A program made the position numbers and the translations under genes. From contig NZ_KE650771.1 in NCBI RefSeq assembly GCF_000447295.1, forward strand, positions 3,920,282 through 3,984,281: a stretch of 64,000 nt of DNA, read 5' to 3'. Shown here piece by piece: positions 19,415 through 26,995 of the stretch. The DNA is from Fischerella sp. PCC 9431. Lineage in GTDB: Bacteria > Cyanobacteriota > Cyanobacteriia > Cyanobacteriales > Nostocaceae. Position 1 is the first letter of the stretch; the number at the start of each line of letters is the position of its first letter. The notes below the pieces were generated by a model. It did not search any database. It was not told where the DNA came from and was given only the letters and a program-made list of their open reading frames with translations.

Positions 19415-19573
19415 CTAATGCTGCTCTGGTCTAGTCATAGGTAGCGCTCGAATAAGTTCCCTAATCACATCCGTTGCTGCTCTACCTGTCTGATCGCAAT
19501 ATTTTTCAAGCTTACTCGCTTCATTTGAAGCCAGGTTTACAGTAATCCGCTTAACAGCCCATTTCTTGTTCAT
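19415..19573 (-). CDS. small ribbon-helix-helix-like protein B
   Basis: A 52-residue protein: start NKKWAVKRITVNLASNEAS, helix KLEKYCD, and C-terminal helix ATDVIRELIRAL. It is clearly related to protein A at 18927-19112, with about half of the aligned residues identical over the core, and oriented toward it. The fold is predicted ribbon-helix-helix. Upstream of its start, at 19660-19684, is a perfect 12-bp dyad that could be its operator. No Shine-Dalgarno is obvious. Confidence 0.55.
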   Translation of the reverse strand: MNKKWAVKRITVNLASNEASKLEKYCDQTGRAATDVIRELIRALPMTRPEQH

Positions 19574-19659
19574 AGTTGAAATTTAGTTGTGTGCCACAAA
19601 CTTATGGAAAGTACAAAAATCTGTATTCATTAAATTTGGTTACGAAGCAAATTCAAGTG

Positions 19660-19684
19660 TTTGAGTCAACTTAGTTGACTCAAA
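19660..19684. promoter_or_regulatory. perfect dyad, candidate RHH operator
   Basis: TTTGAGTCAACT, one central T, then AGTTGACTCAAA, a perfect 12-bp inverted repeat. It lies 87-111 bases upstream of the minus-strand RHH gene start at 19573, a suitable place for an operator. The spacing of one base makes it a poor RNA terminator and a good dimer-binding site. Confidence 0.5.
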
Positions 19685-20396
19685 GCGTCAAATATCTTTT
19701 TTTCACATCTTGAATTTGTTCCTCACGAATGGTGTTCATGATTTAATTCTTCTTTCAAAATTGCTTATGTAGTTTTGAATAAAGTCAAATACCATCCTTA
19801 AGCTGACCAATCTTTGAATGAACAGGTTATTTTGCTTGCTAGTAAGATGATATTTTATCAAGCACCTGCGTTAGTTGCTCAAGTTAACTAAAAATTATCG
19901 ATACAATTTTTCCCCAAACTAGGTGGCGTGTTACTCATAAAGAAGTGAAGACTGCATTTGACCACTCTATACTTAGTATGTTCTGGAATAGCTTTGTAAA
20001 CAATCATTGGTTAGTAAAGTTTGGTAAATTTTACAACATTTTTCCCTAACGGGCTAATGAAGTTGAGCCTAATAATCCGCCCACAAAAGGCTTTCTTCAG
20101 AAATACTTGTACTTACAAATATTTAAGCTCAGTACTATTTTGAAGTTTATTGGCTAGTCAGGTCAAGACTTGGATTGTGTTTTTTTTAGTTGTTAAACAA
20201 CAGACAAGCGGATGCTTTCGTTTTTACTCTTTGAAGGATGTTTTAAAAATTGAAGGGAGTCAAAAACCATGCAAGTAGTTTGAACATAATACGTATCGTG
20301 GTAAACTACGCTTATGGCACTTACCCAAAAACTTCGATTAAAAAACGGCTTTTAATTCCCCAAAAACTAATACCCAAAAACTAATATTTTATCAAA
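19685..20396. other. intergenic region left of tRNA-Cys
   Basis: About 710 bases with no coding-like ORF, ending at the 3' end of the tRNA-Cys gene. T-rich stretches are frequent. Nothing specific is recognised. Confidence 0.5.
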
Positions 20397-20480
<84 letters not shown>

Positions 20481-20644
20481 AGAACCAGCCTTGGCTTTAA
20501 CTTGGTAGCCACTCGGTAGCCATCGACTGACGTTAACTAATGATATCACAATAGTCGCACTTATTAACCAAGAGCAGTAAGAAACTAGGCGACTCACATC
20601 TTAGTCAATAACTTATAGCTGAGTTTGGTTATCGGGGTAAATTA

Positions 20645-20869
20645 ATGTCTCATAAGGTACGTTTAGCGTTTAATAGAGTATGGAAGTATAACCCGAACAC
20701 CATACTTATCACCGATGGAATAAACCACGAAGTCTATCAGCCTTGCTATGCCGCGTTTAAAGAAGAAGCATATACCACCATTGAGGGTAGAGAAGACTTA
20801 TACCGAACTTGGATAAGATGTGAAACCAGTGAAGGCGTAGGTGTCGGTATGTGTTGCGATATAGAATGA
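20645..20869 (+). CDS. element protein of unknown function (74 aa)
   Basis: A 74-residue protein (SHKVRLAFNRVWKYNPNTIL, later GREDLYRTWIRCETSEG) that I do not recognise. It looks soluble, with mixed alpha/beta composition and two Cys near the C-terminus. First gene inside the left end. Its stop overlaps the ATG of a 46-codon ORF (TGATG), suggesting translational coupling. Confidence 0.5.
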   Translation: MSHKVRLAFNRVWKYNPNTILITDGINHEVYQPCYAAFKEEAYTTIEGREDLYRTWIRCETSEGVGVGMCCDIE

Positions 20870-21009
20870 TGTACCCCAGTCAATGGTTAGGAAGTGCGAG
20901 CGGTAAAGTCTTAGTGGCTAATGGTTCTATCGTTTTAGTACCTCCGAAACTGCGAGCGGTATCTATAAATAAAACTAAATTCCGACCACCTAATTTCCTT
21001 ATATGGTAA
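20869..21009 (+). CDS. possible small coupled ORF (46 aa)
   Basis: An ATG overlaps the stop codon of the preceding gene. The predicted product is MYPSQWLGSASGKVL, then a hydrophobic stretch and a basic tail ending NFLIW. The DNA contains two copies of TGCGAGCGGTA (about 20897 and 20949). Coding status rests only on the overlap and frame, so it could be chance. Confidence 0.3.
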   Translation: MYPSQWLGSASGKVLVANGSIVLVPPKLRAVSINKTKFRPPNFLIW

Positions 21010-21099
21010 AGCTTTCAGCCATTTTGACCCTCATTTTCCGAACACCTAATTGGGGTACTTCAAGGCTGTCGCTTCGCTCACTTATTGTCTCTTTAGGGT

Positions 21100-21456
21100 C
21101 TAGCTTTTTCCAGAGCTTGAAGTAAAACCAGTAGTGTGTAATATCCATGTGTGAATACCCACTTTAGCAAATTGGCGGTATGCTTCTAAAGCTTGTTTAG
21201 ACTTTGCTTTTGACTCGAAAGCGTAGTATTCAATGATACATGCACAAGCTTCAGAACTCACTATTCTTGCATTATTTGGGGCTGGATGATCCACCCAAAT
21301 GTTCTTGCCCAGTATAGGTTTCAGCGCTTCAGAAGCTGTTTTTGTTCCATCCGCAATTCCACTTAAGGTTCTTATTCTTAATGATGCTACATCTACTCCG
21401 CATAAACGAGCTAGACCCTGCTGAGACATTCCAGAGCTTTTACCATCATTGCTCAC
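21100..21456 (-). pseudogene. 5'-truncated DNA-binding/antirepressor-like gene
   Basis: An open frame of 118 codons containing SGMSQQGLARLCGVDVASLR, an HTH-like start, and a helical C-terminal half (EACACIIEYYAFESKAKSKQ). The frame continues about 16 sense codons upstream of the GTG (through FEKKDVQGIEFYV, which looks native) to a stop, without a good start codon, so the 5' end seems lost. It resembles the N-terminal half of antirepressor-type proteins. A second degraded gene of similar flavour lies at 24298-24864. A short functional version cannot be excluded. Confidence 0.4.
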
Positions 21457-21796
21457 ATAGAACTCAATACCTTGAACGTCTTTCTTCTCGAACCTACTAA
21501 ATAGTGGCTAGGATGCTTGCTGGGTAATGCTTTGAATTGGTGAAAAAATAATTTTATGGTGTCATATATTATTCCCCCCGCTACATTCCCCCGGTGTAGG
21601 TTCGCTATACGTAGACGAAAGAATACCCCAATATACTGCTACTATATCGTTTGTAGTATTAGCGTATTGAATATACTACACCTTGCACCACCCACTTGAC
21701 ATACTCCTTAGTTATCGTATACGTTAGATATTAAGCGAGGCAGAGAGAACGCTTCACCTAACCACTGCCTCAAGAAAATATTAAGGAGTATCGAAT

Positions 21797-22423
21797 ATGT
21801 CTACTATCAAAGAATTGAAAGCGCAAGCAGCAGCACTGGGTATTACCACCGAGCAAGCAAAGCAGTACGGTAAGCTATCCTCCAAAGCTGCTTGGGAGCG
21901 AGCTATTGCCGAGGTGCTGGCTGCAAGTGAGACTACGGTAGCCGAGAGAAACGAGAGCCTGGAGCAAGCATCTGGGGGTACTAATACCTACGAAGCTGAA
22001 ACCTTATCATCTCCTTGGGATGAAGTACCCCAGAATGAGAATAGCTCAAAGCCTTACGCTACGGAAGTTCTACCGACAAACGAACATAGCTCAATACCCA
22101 AACCATTACTTTTACTACCTCCAGCAAAGCTTGCCGAGCGAAGCGACAGCCTTGACCACGCAGTCATTAATATAGATGAGTCAGTGCCAGGTAGCGTCTA
22201 CACTCCAGCACCACCGATAGAGCGCACCGACCTAGCAGACTTAAGCCTAGAGCGTCAGCAGATAGATATTGAACCATTGGGGGTATCTAATAAACCACAG
22301 CCACGTCCTAGCACTCAGAGCGTAAGCGGACAGAAACGTAATGTACTGGGTACTCTCAAGACCATTGCCGAGTGTGCATACTGGTTTGGGGTAGGCTTTA
22401 TGCGCGGTCTAGCTGCTGCTTAA
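21797..22423 (+). CDS. element protein with N-terminal helical motif (208 aa)
   Basis: A 208-residue protein with ribosome-binding site AAGGAG eight bases before the ATG. Residues 1-40 (STIKELKAQAAALGITTEQA) resemble a short SAP/LEM-like helix-extended-loop-helix DNA-binding motif. Residues 45-180 are low-complexity, rich in Ser, Pro, Glu and Thr, probably disordered. The C-terminal 35 residues (TLKTIAECAYWFGVGFMRGL) form a hydrophobic or amphipathic helix that could touch the membrane. No family is recognised. It lies just upstream of the Xer-like recombinase. Confidence 0.6.
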   Translation: MSTIKELKAQAAALGITTEQAKQYGKLSSKAAWERAIAEVLAASETTVAERNESLEQASGGTNTYEAETLSSPWDEVPQNENSSKPYATEVLPTNEHSSIPKPLLLLPPAKLAERSDSLDHAVINIDESVPGSVYTPAPPIERTDLADLSLERQQIDIEPLGVSNKPQPRPSTQSVSGQKRNVLGTLKTIAECAYWFGVGFMRGLAAA

Positions 22424-22513
22424 TGTTCTTAAGTGGGGTATGCCAATAGATACCGAGACGTACCATTTGGTGGTATCCATACCCTAAACACTACTACTAG
22501 CTAAATAGTACTA

Positions 22514-22579
22514 ATGTCTATGTTTACCGTCACAGTTTTAGCGTTTGTCGTTTTATCTATCTGGTATCAAGTTCACTGA
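22514..22579 (+). CDS. possible 21-aa single-helix membrane peptide
   Basis: The ORF encodes MSMFTVTVLAFVVLSIWYQ plus two residues: one hydrophobic helix followed by stop. It lies between the 208-residue protein and the recombinase gene, same strand. There is no clear Shine-Dalgarno and it is very short, so this is a weak call based on hydrophobicity alone. Confidence 0.22.
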   Translation: MSMFTVTVLAFVVLSIWYQVH

Positions 22580-22657
22580 GTATAAGTACTCTATACCTCA
22601 CTTGAGGTTTTCACTCTACTGCTACGTGCAACAAAAGCTATGTTAGGAGATACCCCA

Positions 22658-23575
22658 ATGTTAACCACCACTAACACACCATTAAGCATTATTACCCACT
22701 CAGCTACACCAGACTTTGATAATGTGGTCATGCTCTGGTTAGGTCGATATGCTAAGACCACTGCTGAGAACTATCGCCGAGACTTATACCAGTTCCTAGC
22801 ATTCGTAGGTGAGGTGAATGACTTTAGACTCATACCCGCCCACATCTACGCTGCTTATGGTTTGTACCTCCAGAATGAGTGCGGTTATAAACCTCGTACC
22901 ACCAGACGTAAGTTAGCCGCTCTATCGTCGTTCTGCAAGTGTGCATTTGAGGTGGGGTATATGAAAGCTAACCCGACCGTGGTCATACGTAAACCTAAAG
23001 TTAGTAGTACACTAGCTGGTCGTCGTCTCACTGAGAAGCAGGTGTGGAAACTTATTGACGGCTGCGAAGACCTACGAAACCGTACCCTAATGAAGACACT
23101 CTATGCTTTAGGCTTGCGTATTAGTGAAGCTTGCAGCCTTAACTGGGGAGACTTTCACATAGATAGTCGGGGTAAGATAACGGTCAGTGTACTAGGGAAA
23201 GGCGATAAGCGCCGCACATTGGTAGTACCCCCAGCATTATGGTTAGAACTAGAAGTACTTCGGGGTACACAAACACATAGCAATGATAACGATGCGGTAT
23301 TTCAAACGTACTCTAACCGTTATAGAAAGCAGAGTGGTAAACGCTTAGACCGCACCAATGCTCATAGAGTAGTGAAGCAAGCAGTACTAGAGTGTGGTTT
23401 ACCGGAGAACGTTAGCTGCCACTGGTTACGTCATGCTAATGCTTTTCATGCACTTGCTAATGGTGCATCGCTGCCACTGGTAAGAGACTCGCTAGGTCAT
23501 AGCAATATTAGTACCACCAATGCTTACCTTGAGACTGACCCAGAAGACTGTACATCACTTTACATTAAGCTCTAA
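22658..23575 (+). CDS. tyrosine recombinase, XerC/XerD-like
   Basis: A 305-residue recombinase. The N-terminal SAM-like core-binding domain spans about 20-110 (TAENYRRDLYQFLAFVGEV). The catalytic domain has all six expected residues: Arg154 in LGLRISEA, Lys184 in GKGDKRR, His255 and Arg258 in HWLRHA, His281 in LGHSNIS and nucleophile Tyr290 in TTNAYLE. I prefer the ATG at 22658, 9-10 bases after AGGAGA; the ATG at 22640 lacks a ribosome-binding site. As the attachment-site integrase is at the right end, this one more likely resolves multimers or acts on an internal site. A 23-bp direct repeat pair follows it at 23689-23757. Confidence 0.93.
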   Translation: MLTTTNTPLSIITHSATPDFDNVVMLWLGRYAKTTAENYRRDLYQFLAFVGEVNDFRLIPAHIYAAYGLYLQNECGYKPRTTRRKLAALSSFCKCAFEVGYMKANPTVVIRKPKVSSTLAGRRLTEKQVWKLIDGCEDLRNRTLMKTLYALGLRISEACSLNWGDFHIDSRGKITVSVLGKGDKRRTLVVPPALWLELEVLRGTQTHSNDNDAVFQTYSNRYRKQSGKRLDRTNAHRVVKQAVLECGLPENVSCHWLRHANAFHALANGASLPLVRDSLGHSNISTTNAYLETDPEDCTSLYIKL

Positions 23576-24297
23576 CTGGCTTTTCTCTTTTAGGTGGGTA
23601 TTGTTTGAGGAACCCAGAGAGAATACTAAGATGATGGTATTACTTTAGATAAGCTATTCTTATATACTATAAGATAACTTGGATGTACTAGAACTATTGA
23701 TATATAAGAGTTATAGTCTATTTGAGTAGCGTTATTGGATGTAATAGAACTTATTGATGTAAGTGAGAGCAGCGCTTTAGCTGTATACGTAGCGCTCTAC
23801 TGGGGTACATTAATTTACTCAGACCTAGTGGAGTTTTTAGAATAAGGACGAAATTTAGAACGATAAAGTTCCCAGCTTTCGATAGCGTAATTTTCTCACT
23901 AACCGACAAAATATCGGTTTATACTTTAAGTCGGGCGGTTTGCAAACCGTTACCCAGTATACGTTTCAGGCTACGAGAGGTGTGTTCTGGGCGGTTTGTT
24001 AAAGCCATAGCTTATCGCGGTATCTAATTTGTGGGACTCAAAACTCTTACCTAGTAAAGCTTATAGCCAATTTAACTAGTATTTTGGTGGGACTCAAAAT
24101 GATGATGAGGTGGGAGAGTACCCCAAGTCGGAGAGTTTATGAACGTTTATGTGGTAAGCGCTTCAGGTTATAAAGACCGATATTCGGAGAGTTTAGAGTT
24201 AAGTTCAGTCTTAAGTTGGACGGGCGAACTTTCCTTACCTAGTAAGCGTTTCAGGTTACGGACGGCGTTATCTGGACGGGCGAAATTCACCATCTCG
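23576..24297. other. repeat-rich non-coding stretch of the element
   Basis: About 720 bases with no convincing gene. It holds two copies of a 23-bp repeat (TTGGATGTAxTAGAACT...) starting at 23689 and 23735, two copies of GTGGGACTCAAAA (about 24030 and 24091) and several variants of GTAAGCGTTTCAGGTTA (about 23955, 24153, 24241). Repeat density suggests decayed or regulatory DNA. An open frame at 24139-24339 overlaps these repeats and is not credible. Confidence 0.55.
23689..23757. repeat. 23-bp direct repeat pair after the Xer-like gene
   Basis: TTGGATGTACTAGAACTATTGA at 23689 and TTGGATGTAATAGAACTTATTGA at 23735, with a 46-base period. The position about 110 bases after a recombinase gene makes a recombinase-binding site conceivable; a promoter-type repeat is equally possible. 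Confidence 0.5.
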
Positions 24298-24864
24298 TTA
24301 AGCTGGGGTAATATCTGCATCAAGATAACGCAAGACTAACTTAGCTGCTTGCTCTCGGTAAGTTTTACCAACAGCACCAGGTAATAAACCGATAATATAT
24401 AGTGTACCTTCCTTGTCTGATACTGGTGTGGGTTTGTGTCCTTTTCTACCATCTTTGCCGCGTAAAACACTTAACTCGCATTTTGCGAGGATATCAGGAT
24501 ACTCACTACATAAACGGTTTCACACTGTGGCATTTTGCCACGACTTGGGGTAAACCTTTCTTAGCGGCTGCTAATATAAGTTTAGTTAATAGCTCTTCGG
24601 GTATGACATTGACTGGCTGAGAGTTCAAGTCTGATGGTATTTTGGGTAGCGGGGAAGTCTGACCTAGTAAGGCTTTGACCTCTCTAGTGGCGTGGTTTTT
24701 GGGTAGCGAGAAATGCTCGGAAATACGTGATGCCGCAAAGAAGAACTTACCATCTTCGGTCATAAGCGCATCTAATGTATCGCCTCGTTTATCACGTTTG
24801 AAGTTCTCCGTTTTTTGGACATCTTCGAGATGTACCCCAATGGATGTAAACTACTCTGGGGTAT
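24298..24864 (-). pseudogene. frameshifted antirepressor-like regulator gene
   Basis: Read on the minus strand, the frame opens near 24864 (SIGVHLEDVQKTENFKRDKR), continues GDTLDALMTEDGKFFFAASR and NHATREVKALLG to about 24506, then stops. A neighbouring frame carries on with EYPDILAKCELSVLRGKDGR and LLPGAVGKTYREQAAKLVL, ending at 24298. The two halves fit one protein of about 190 residues broken by a frameshift near 24490-24515; no proper start codon is seen either. The pattern recalls phage antirepressor-type regulators of cyanobacterial elements. Confidence 0.55.
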
Positions 24865-25376
24865 TGAAGCTGTAGCATTTTGTCACTAGTTCGGGGTACT
24901 CTCTCGCGGCTTCTGCTTACAGCGCTAGCTTACAGCGATAGTTTCCCGCGCTTACCGTCCATTTCCAAACCGCACTTAAAATGCCTTGAAGCCGAACCAC
25001 ATAAGGATAGATATCCATTTGCAAAGAAGCTCAGGCGCGCTTACCCTCCCAAGTCTTAAACACCAGCGCCACATCTATTTGTATCACCGAGTGTATTATC
25101 TCCGTAGTACCCACCAGAATGAGCTTAAAGCCGTGCATAGAGAGACTTGGCGCTAATGTCCGCTAATTAAACTCAGTCGTCTCTAAGGCGCTTTCAAGCC
25201 TCCCCAAATGAGAAAGTACCCCAAGTTATTATCCCTGGTGGTACTCTCTCTGGTGTCAGTAGTTATTAGTATGCTTCTCTACACCACGCTGGTGTATACC
25301 TCATTAGGATAGACGATACTATATCGCTTTAAGTTCCTCATTATTCTGGGGGTATCTCTATCTGAGGCTGTGGTGG
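24865..25376. other. non-coding stretch of the element
   Basis: About 510 bases without a supported gene. Two GCGCTTACC sequences (about 24957 and 25038) are complements of the GGTAAGCGC motif seen elsewhere in the element. TACCCC/GGGGTA motifs occur at about 24890, 25204 and 25346. Possibly decayed coding DNA. Confidence 0.45.
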
Positions 25377-25544
25377 CTAATGTTCCGGTTCGTTTGCGTC
25401 TAGCCACTGCTTTACTATGTCTGCCAGTAAGTCTGCCATTGTCTTATTTCTCTTAACTGCTGCTAGCTTTAGCCTAGTGTGTAGAACTTCTGGGAAGTCA
25501 CGCACTGATAGAAACTTAGTCTTAATATTTTCCTGGTCAGACAT
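25377..25544 (-). CDS. small ribbon-helix-helix-like regulator (55 aa)
   Basis: A 55-residue protein: MSDQENIKTKFLSVRDFPEV, then LHTRLKLAAVKRNKTMADLL and a C-terminal helix ADIVKQWLDANEPEH. The beta strand (TKFLSVRDFP) followed by two helices fits Arc/ParG-type ribbon-helix-helix proteins. It is divergent from the small-protein/ATPase operon starting at 25603, with only 58 bases between. A TATAAT box and tandem 8-bp repeats in that gap make it a good candidate repressor of both directions. Confidence 0.6.
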   Translation of the reverse strand: MSDQENIKTKFLSVRDFPEVLHTRLKLAAVKRNKTMADLLADIVKQWLDANEPEH

Positions 25545-25602
25545 GTGTGACAAGTGAACAAGTAAACTATAATGTTATGTGTACACCCCAGTATAGACGC
25601 AT
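25545..25602. promoter_or_regulatory. divergent promoter with tandem 8-bp repeats
   Basis: A perfect -10 box TATAAT lies at 25568-25573, directed at the gene starting at 25603. Immediately before it are two adjacent octamers, ACAAGTGA (25550-25557) and ACAAGTAA (25558-25565). Arc-like RHH dimers often bind such short tandem repeats, and the repeats cover the -35 area. On the other strand TATAGT could serve the RHH gene. Confidence 0.5.
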
Positions 25603-25908
25603 ATGACCGAAGCATTAAGTAGCAAAGCAAGTAGCGAGACTAAGCCACAGCCTAGCAAGAGACAGCGTAAGAGTTTACCCACACCTAGCAGTGGTGGCGA
25701 TGGTAAACGAACAGCCACATTAAACATGACCGTAGCCAGTACCGCAGTAGATGTAAGCGATAGTCGGTTTCCACTCTATAGCTTATTCACTATGGACGCT
25801 GGAGCTACCGAAGTATTCATGAAAGTATCCAAGTCTGAAGCAGTGAGCTTAACCACCAAGCAGCGCTATAGCACAAACGTTCGTGGGTATCAGGTAGTAG
25901 TGGCATGA
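25603..25908 (+). CDS. element operon gene 1, unknown (101 aa)
   Basis: A 101-residue protein. The N-terminal 40 residues are basic, Ser/Pro/Lys-rich and probably disordered (KPQPSKRQRKSLPTPSSGGD). The rest (TLNMTVASTAVDVSDSRFPL to the end) looks globular and beta-rich. No family is recognised. A basic tail plus compact domain could suit DNA binding or a virion-type protein, but that is speculation. It overlaps the next gene by four bases (ATGA). Confidence 0.6.
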   Translation: MTEALSSKASSETKPQPSKRQRKSLPTPSSGGDGKRTATLNMTVASTAVDVSDSRFPLYSLFTMDAGATEVFMKVSKSEAVSLTTKQRYSTNVRGYQVVVA

Positions 25909-26117
25909 GTACAGAGTTTAAAGACACACTTGCTCATACCCAGTTAGGCGCTAACCAAGATGTATTAGGAAGCTGGGATAACGCAATGAAAGCAGCGAAC
26001 GCTATAGAAGCTGGTGATGTAAATACCCTCAGAGATGTAGTATCTCAAGCTACCGAAGTAGATAAGGCGACAGAACTAGTAGAGAGAGTGGTCACGGTAT
26101 CAGCAAGGTATAGATAA
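25905..26117 (+). CDS. element operon gene 2, unknown (70 aa)
   Basis: A 70-residue, mostly helical acidic protein (STEFKDTLAHTQLGANQDVL, later EVDKATELVERVVTVSARYR). It overlaps its upstream neighbour by ATGA and its downstream neighbour by one base (TAATG), so all three are probably translationally coupled. No homology recognised. Confidence 0.6.
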   Translation: MSTEFKDTLAHTQLGANQDVLGSWDNAMKAANAIEAGDVNTLRDVVSQATEVDKATELVERVVTVSARYR

Positions 26118-26284
26118 TGAACATATTCGACGCATACTTTAACGAGTACGACTCAGAACCAGAAGAAAGAGAGAGCGGTAATAGAACCAGTGATGAGGAT
26201 ACCGAGGTTATATTCTTTGAGCTTGAAGACGAGGACGAGGATGAAGAGACTAGCGCTTTATTCGACTTATTCAATGACGACTGA
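26117..26284 (+). CDS. element operon gene 3, very acidic miniprotein (55 aa)
   Basis: A 55-residue product with nearly half Asp or Glu, including VIFFELEDEDEDEETSALFD, and only two Arg. The start ATG shares one base with the previous stop (TAATG). Such charge is typical of DNA-mimic proteins or of acidic peptides that bind basic partners; the basic product of gene 1 is a possible partner. No family is assigned. Confidence 0.55.
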   Translation: MNIFDAYFNEYDSEPEERESGNRTSDEDTEVIFFELEDEDEDEETSALFDLFNDD

Positions 26285-26296
26285 GGGTATACCCCA

Positions 26297-26485
26297 ATGG
26301 AGGAACCAAACGTGAACATTAACCCACTGATAACTCTATTGCTCTTAGCTGGTGGTGTTTTTATATTGAGTACCCACTTCATTAATAAGCAAGACACTCA
26401 AGCCCAGATGCAAGAGTACATCCAAGACTTAAGACTTCACGAGTGTCAAGCAGAGTACCGAGGTTTTAGAGAAGGCGCTAAGTAG
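26297..26485 (+). CDS. element operon gene 4, single-pass membrane protein (62 aa)
   Basis: A 62-residue protein. Residues 8-27 (INPLITLLLLAGGVFILSTH) are one transmembrane helix, followed by a polar helical C-terminus with one Cys (LRLHECQAEYRGF). GAGGG precedes the ATG by nine bases. Small membrane partners are common beside conjugation ATPases and in filamentous or membrane-containing viruses. Confidence 0.6.
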   Translation: MEEPNVNINPLITLLLLAGGVFILSTHFINKQDTQAQMQEYIQDLRLHECQAEYRGFREGAK

Positions 26486-26563
26486 GGTACACGAGGAGCC
26501 GCGCACCGCAGCAAAGCGCCAAGAATAACGAACTATGAACAAGCAAGTGGGTGGGAAGGTCGG

Positions 26564-26983
26564 ATGTCTCGCCCACTTTTCGTTTCTCTAACTAAAAGAA
26601 TAGCAGCCATGAACGAACAAGATAATAAAACATCAGTACAGCAAAACTTAACTATTTCAATACCAGACTCAATGCTTCAGCGTGAGGAGCAGAAAGTATT
26701 ACCTCAAGAGCTACCTACATATCGGGGTATAAACCTCGCGTACACTGCTGGTTCTATAACATTCGGTACTGCCATCGTGACTCATGCTGGTATCGAGTAT
26801 TGCCAAGCTACCGATGGATGTAGAGTACCCCAATATGCAATACCCAATGCTTCTGGGGGTATCGCTCTCTTGGCAGTGGGCTGGGTATGGTGCGTAAAGA
26901 ATAAAGTGCCAATGCTAGGTAGTTCTTATACACCAGGAATACTTAGCTTTGCATTGAGTCTCGGTTTAATTCTAGGACTCTAG
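26564..26983 (+). CDS. element operon gene 5, multi-pass membrane protein (139 aa)
   Basis: A 139-residue protein. A polar N-terminal 60 residues are followed by three hydrophobic segments: about 62-85 (GINLAYTAGSITFGTAIV), 96-113 (ASGGIALLAVGWVWCV) and 121-139 (YTPGILSFALSLGLILGL). Two Cys (in EYCQATDGCR) may face the periplasm. An alternative start is ATG 26609, removing 15 residues. It lies directly upstream of the FtsK-like ATPase (12-base gap), which also has N-terminal membrane helices, so the two may form a membrane complex. Confidence 0.6.
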   Translation: MSRPLFVSLTKRIAAMNEQDNKTSVQQNLTISIPDSMLQREEQKVLPQELPTYRGINLAYTAGSITFGTAIVTHAGIEYCQATDGCRVPQYAIPNASGGIALLAVGWVWCVKNKVPMLGSSYTPGILSFALSLGLILGL

Positions 26984-26995
26984 GAAACGTATACG

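Noticed and set aside
24139..24339. 66-codon open frame in the element
   Set aside because: It consists of GTAAGCG-type repeats and overlaps the end of the degraded regulator on the other strand.
26092..26397. Serine-rich open frame on the minus strand
   Set aside because: It is the antisense of the acidic miniprotein gene (GAC/GAG-rich codons read backward as Ser/Leu).
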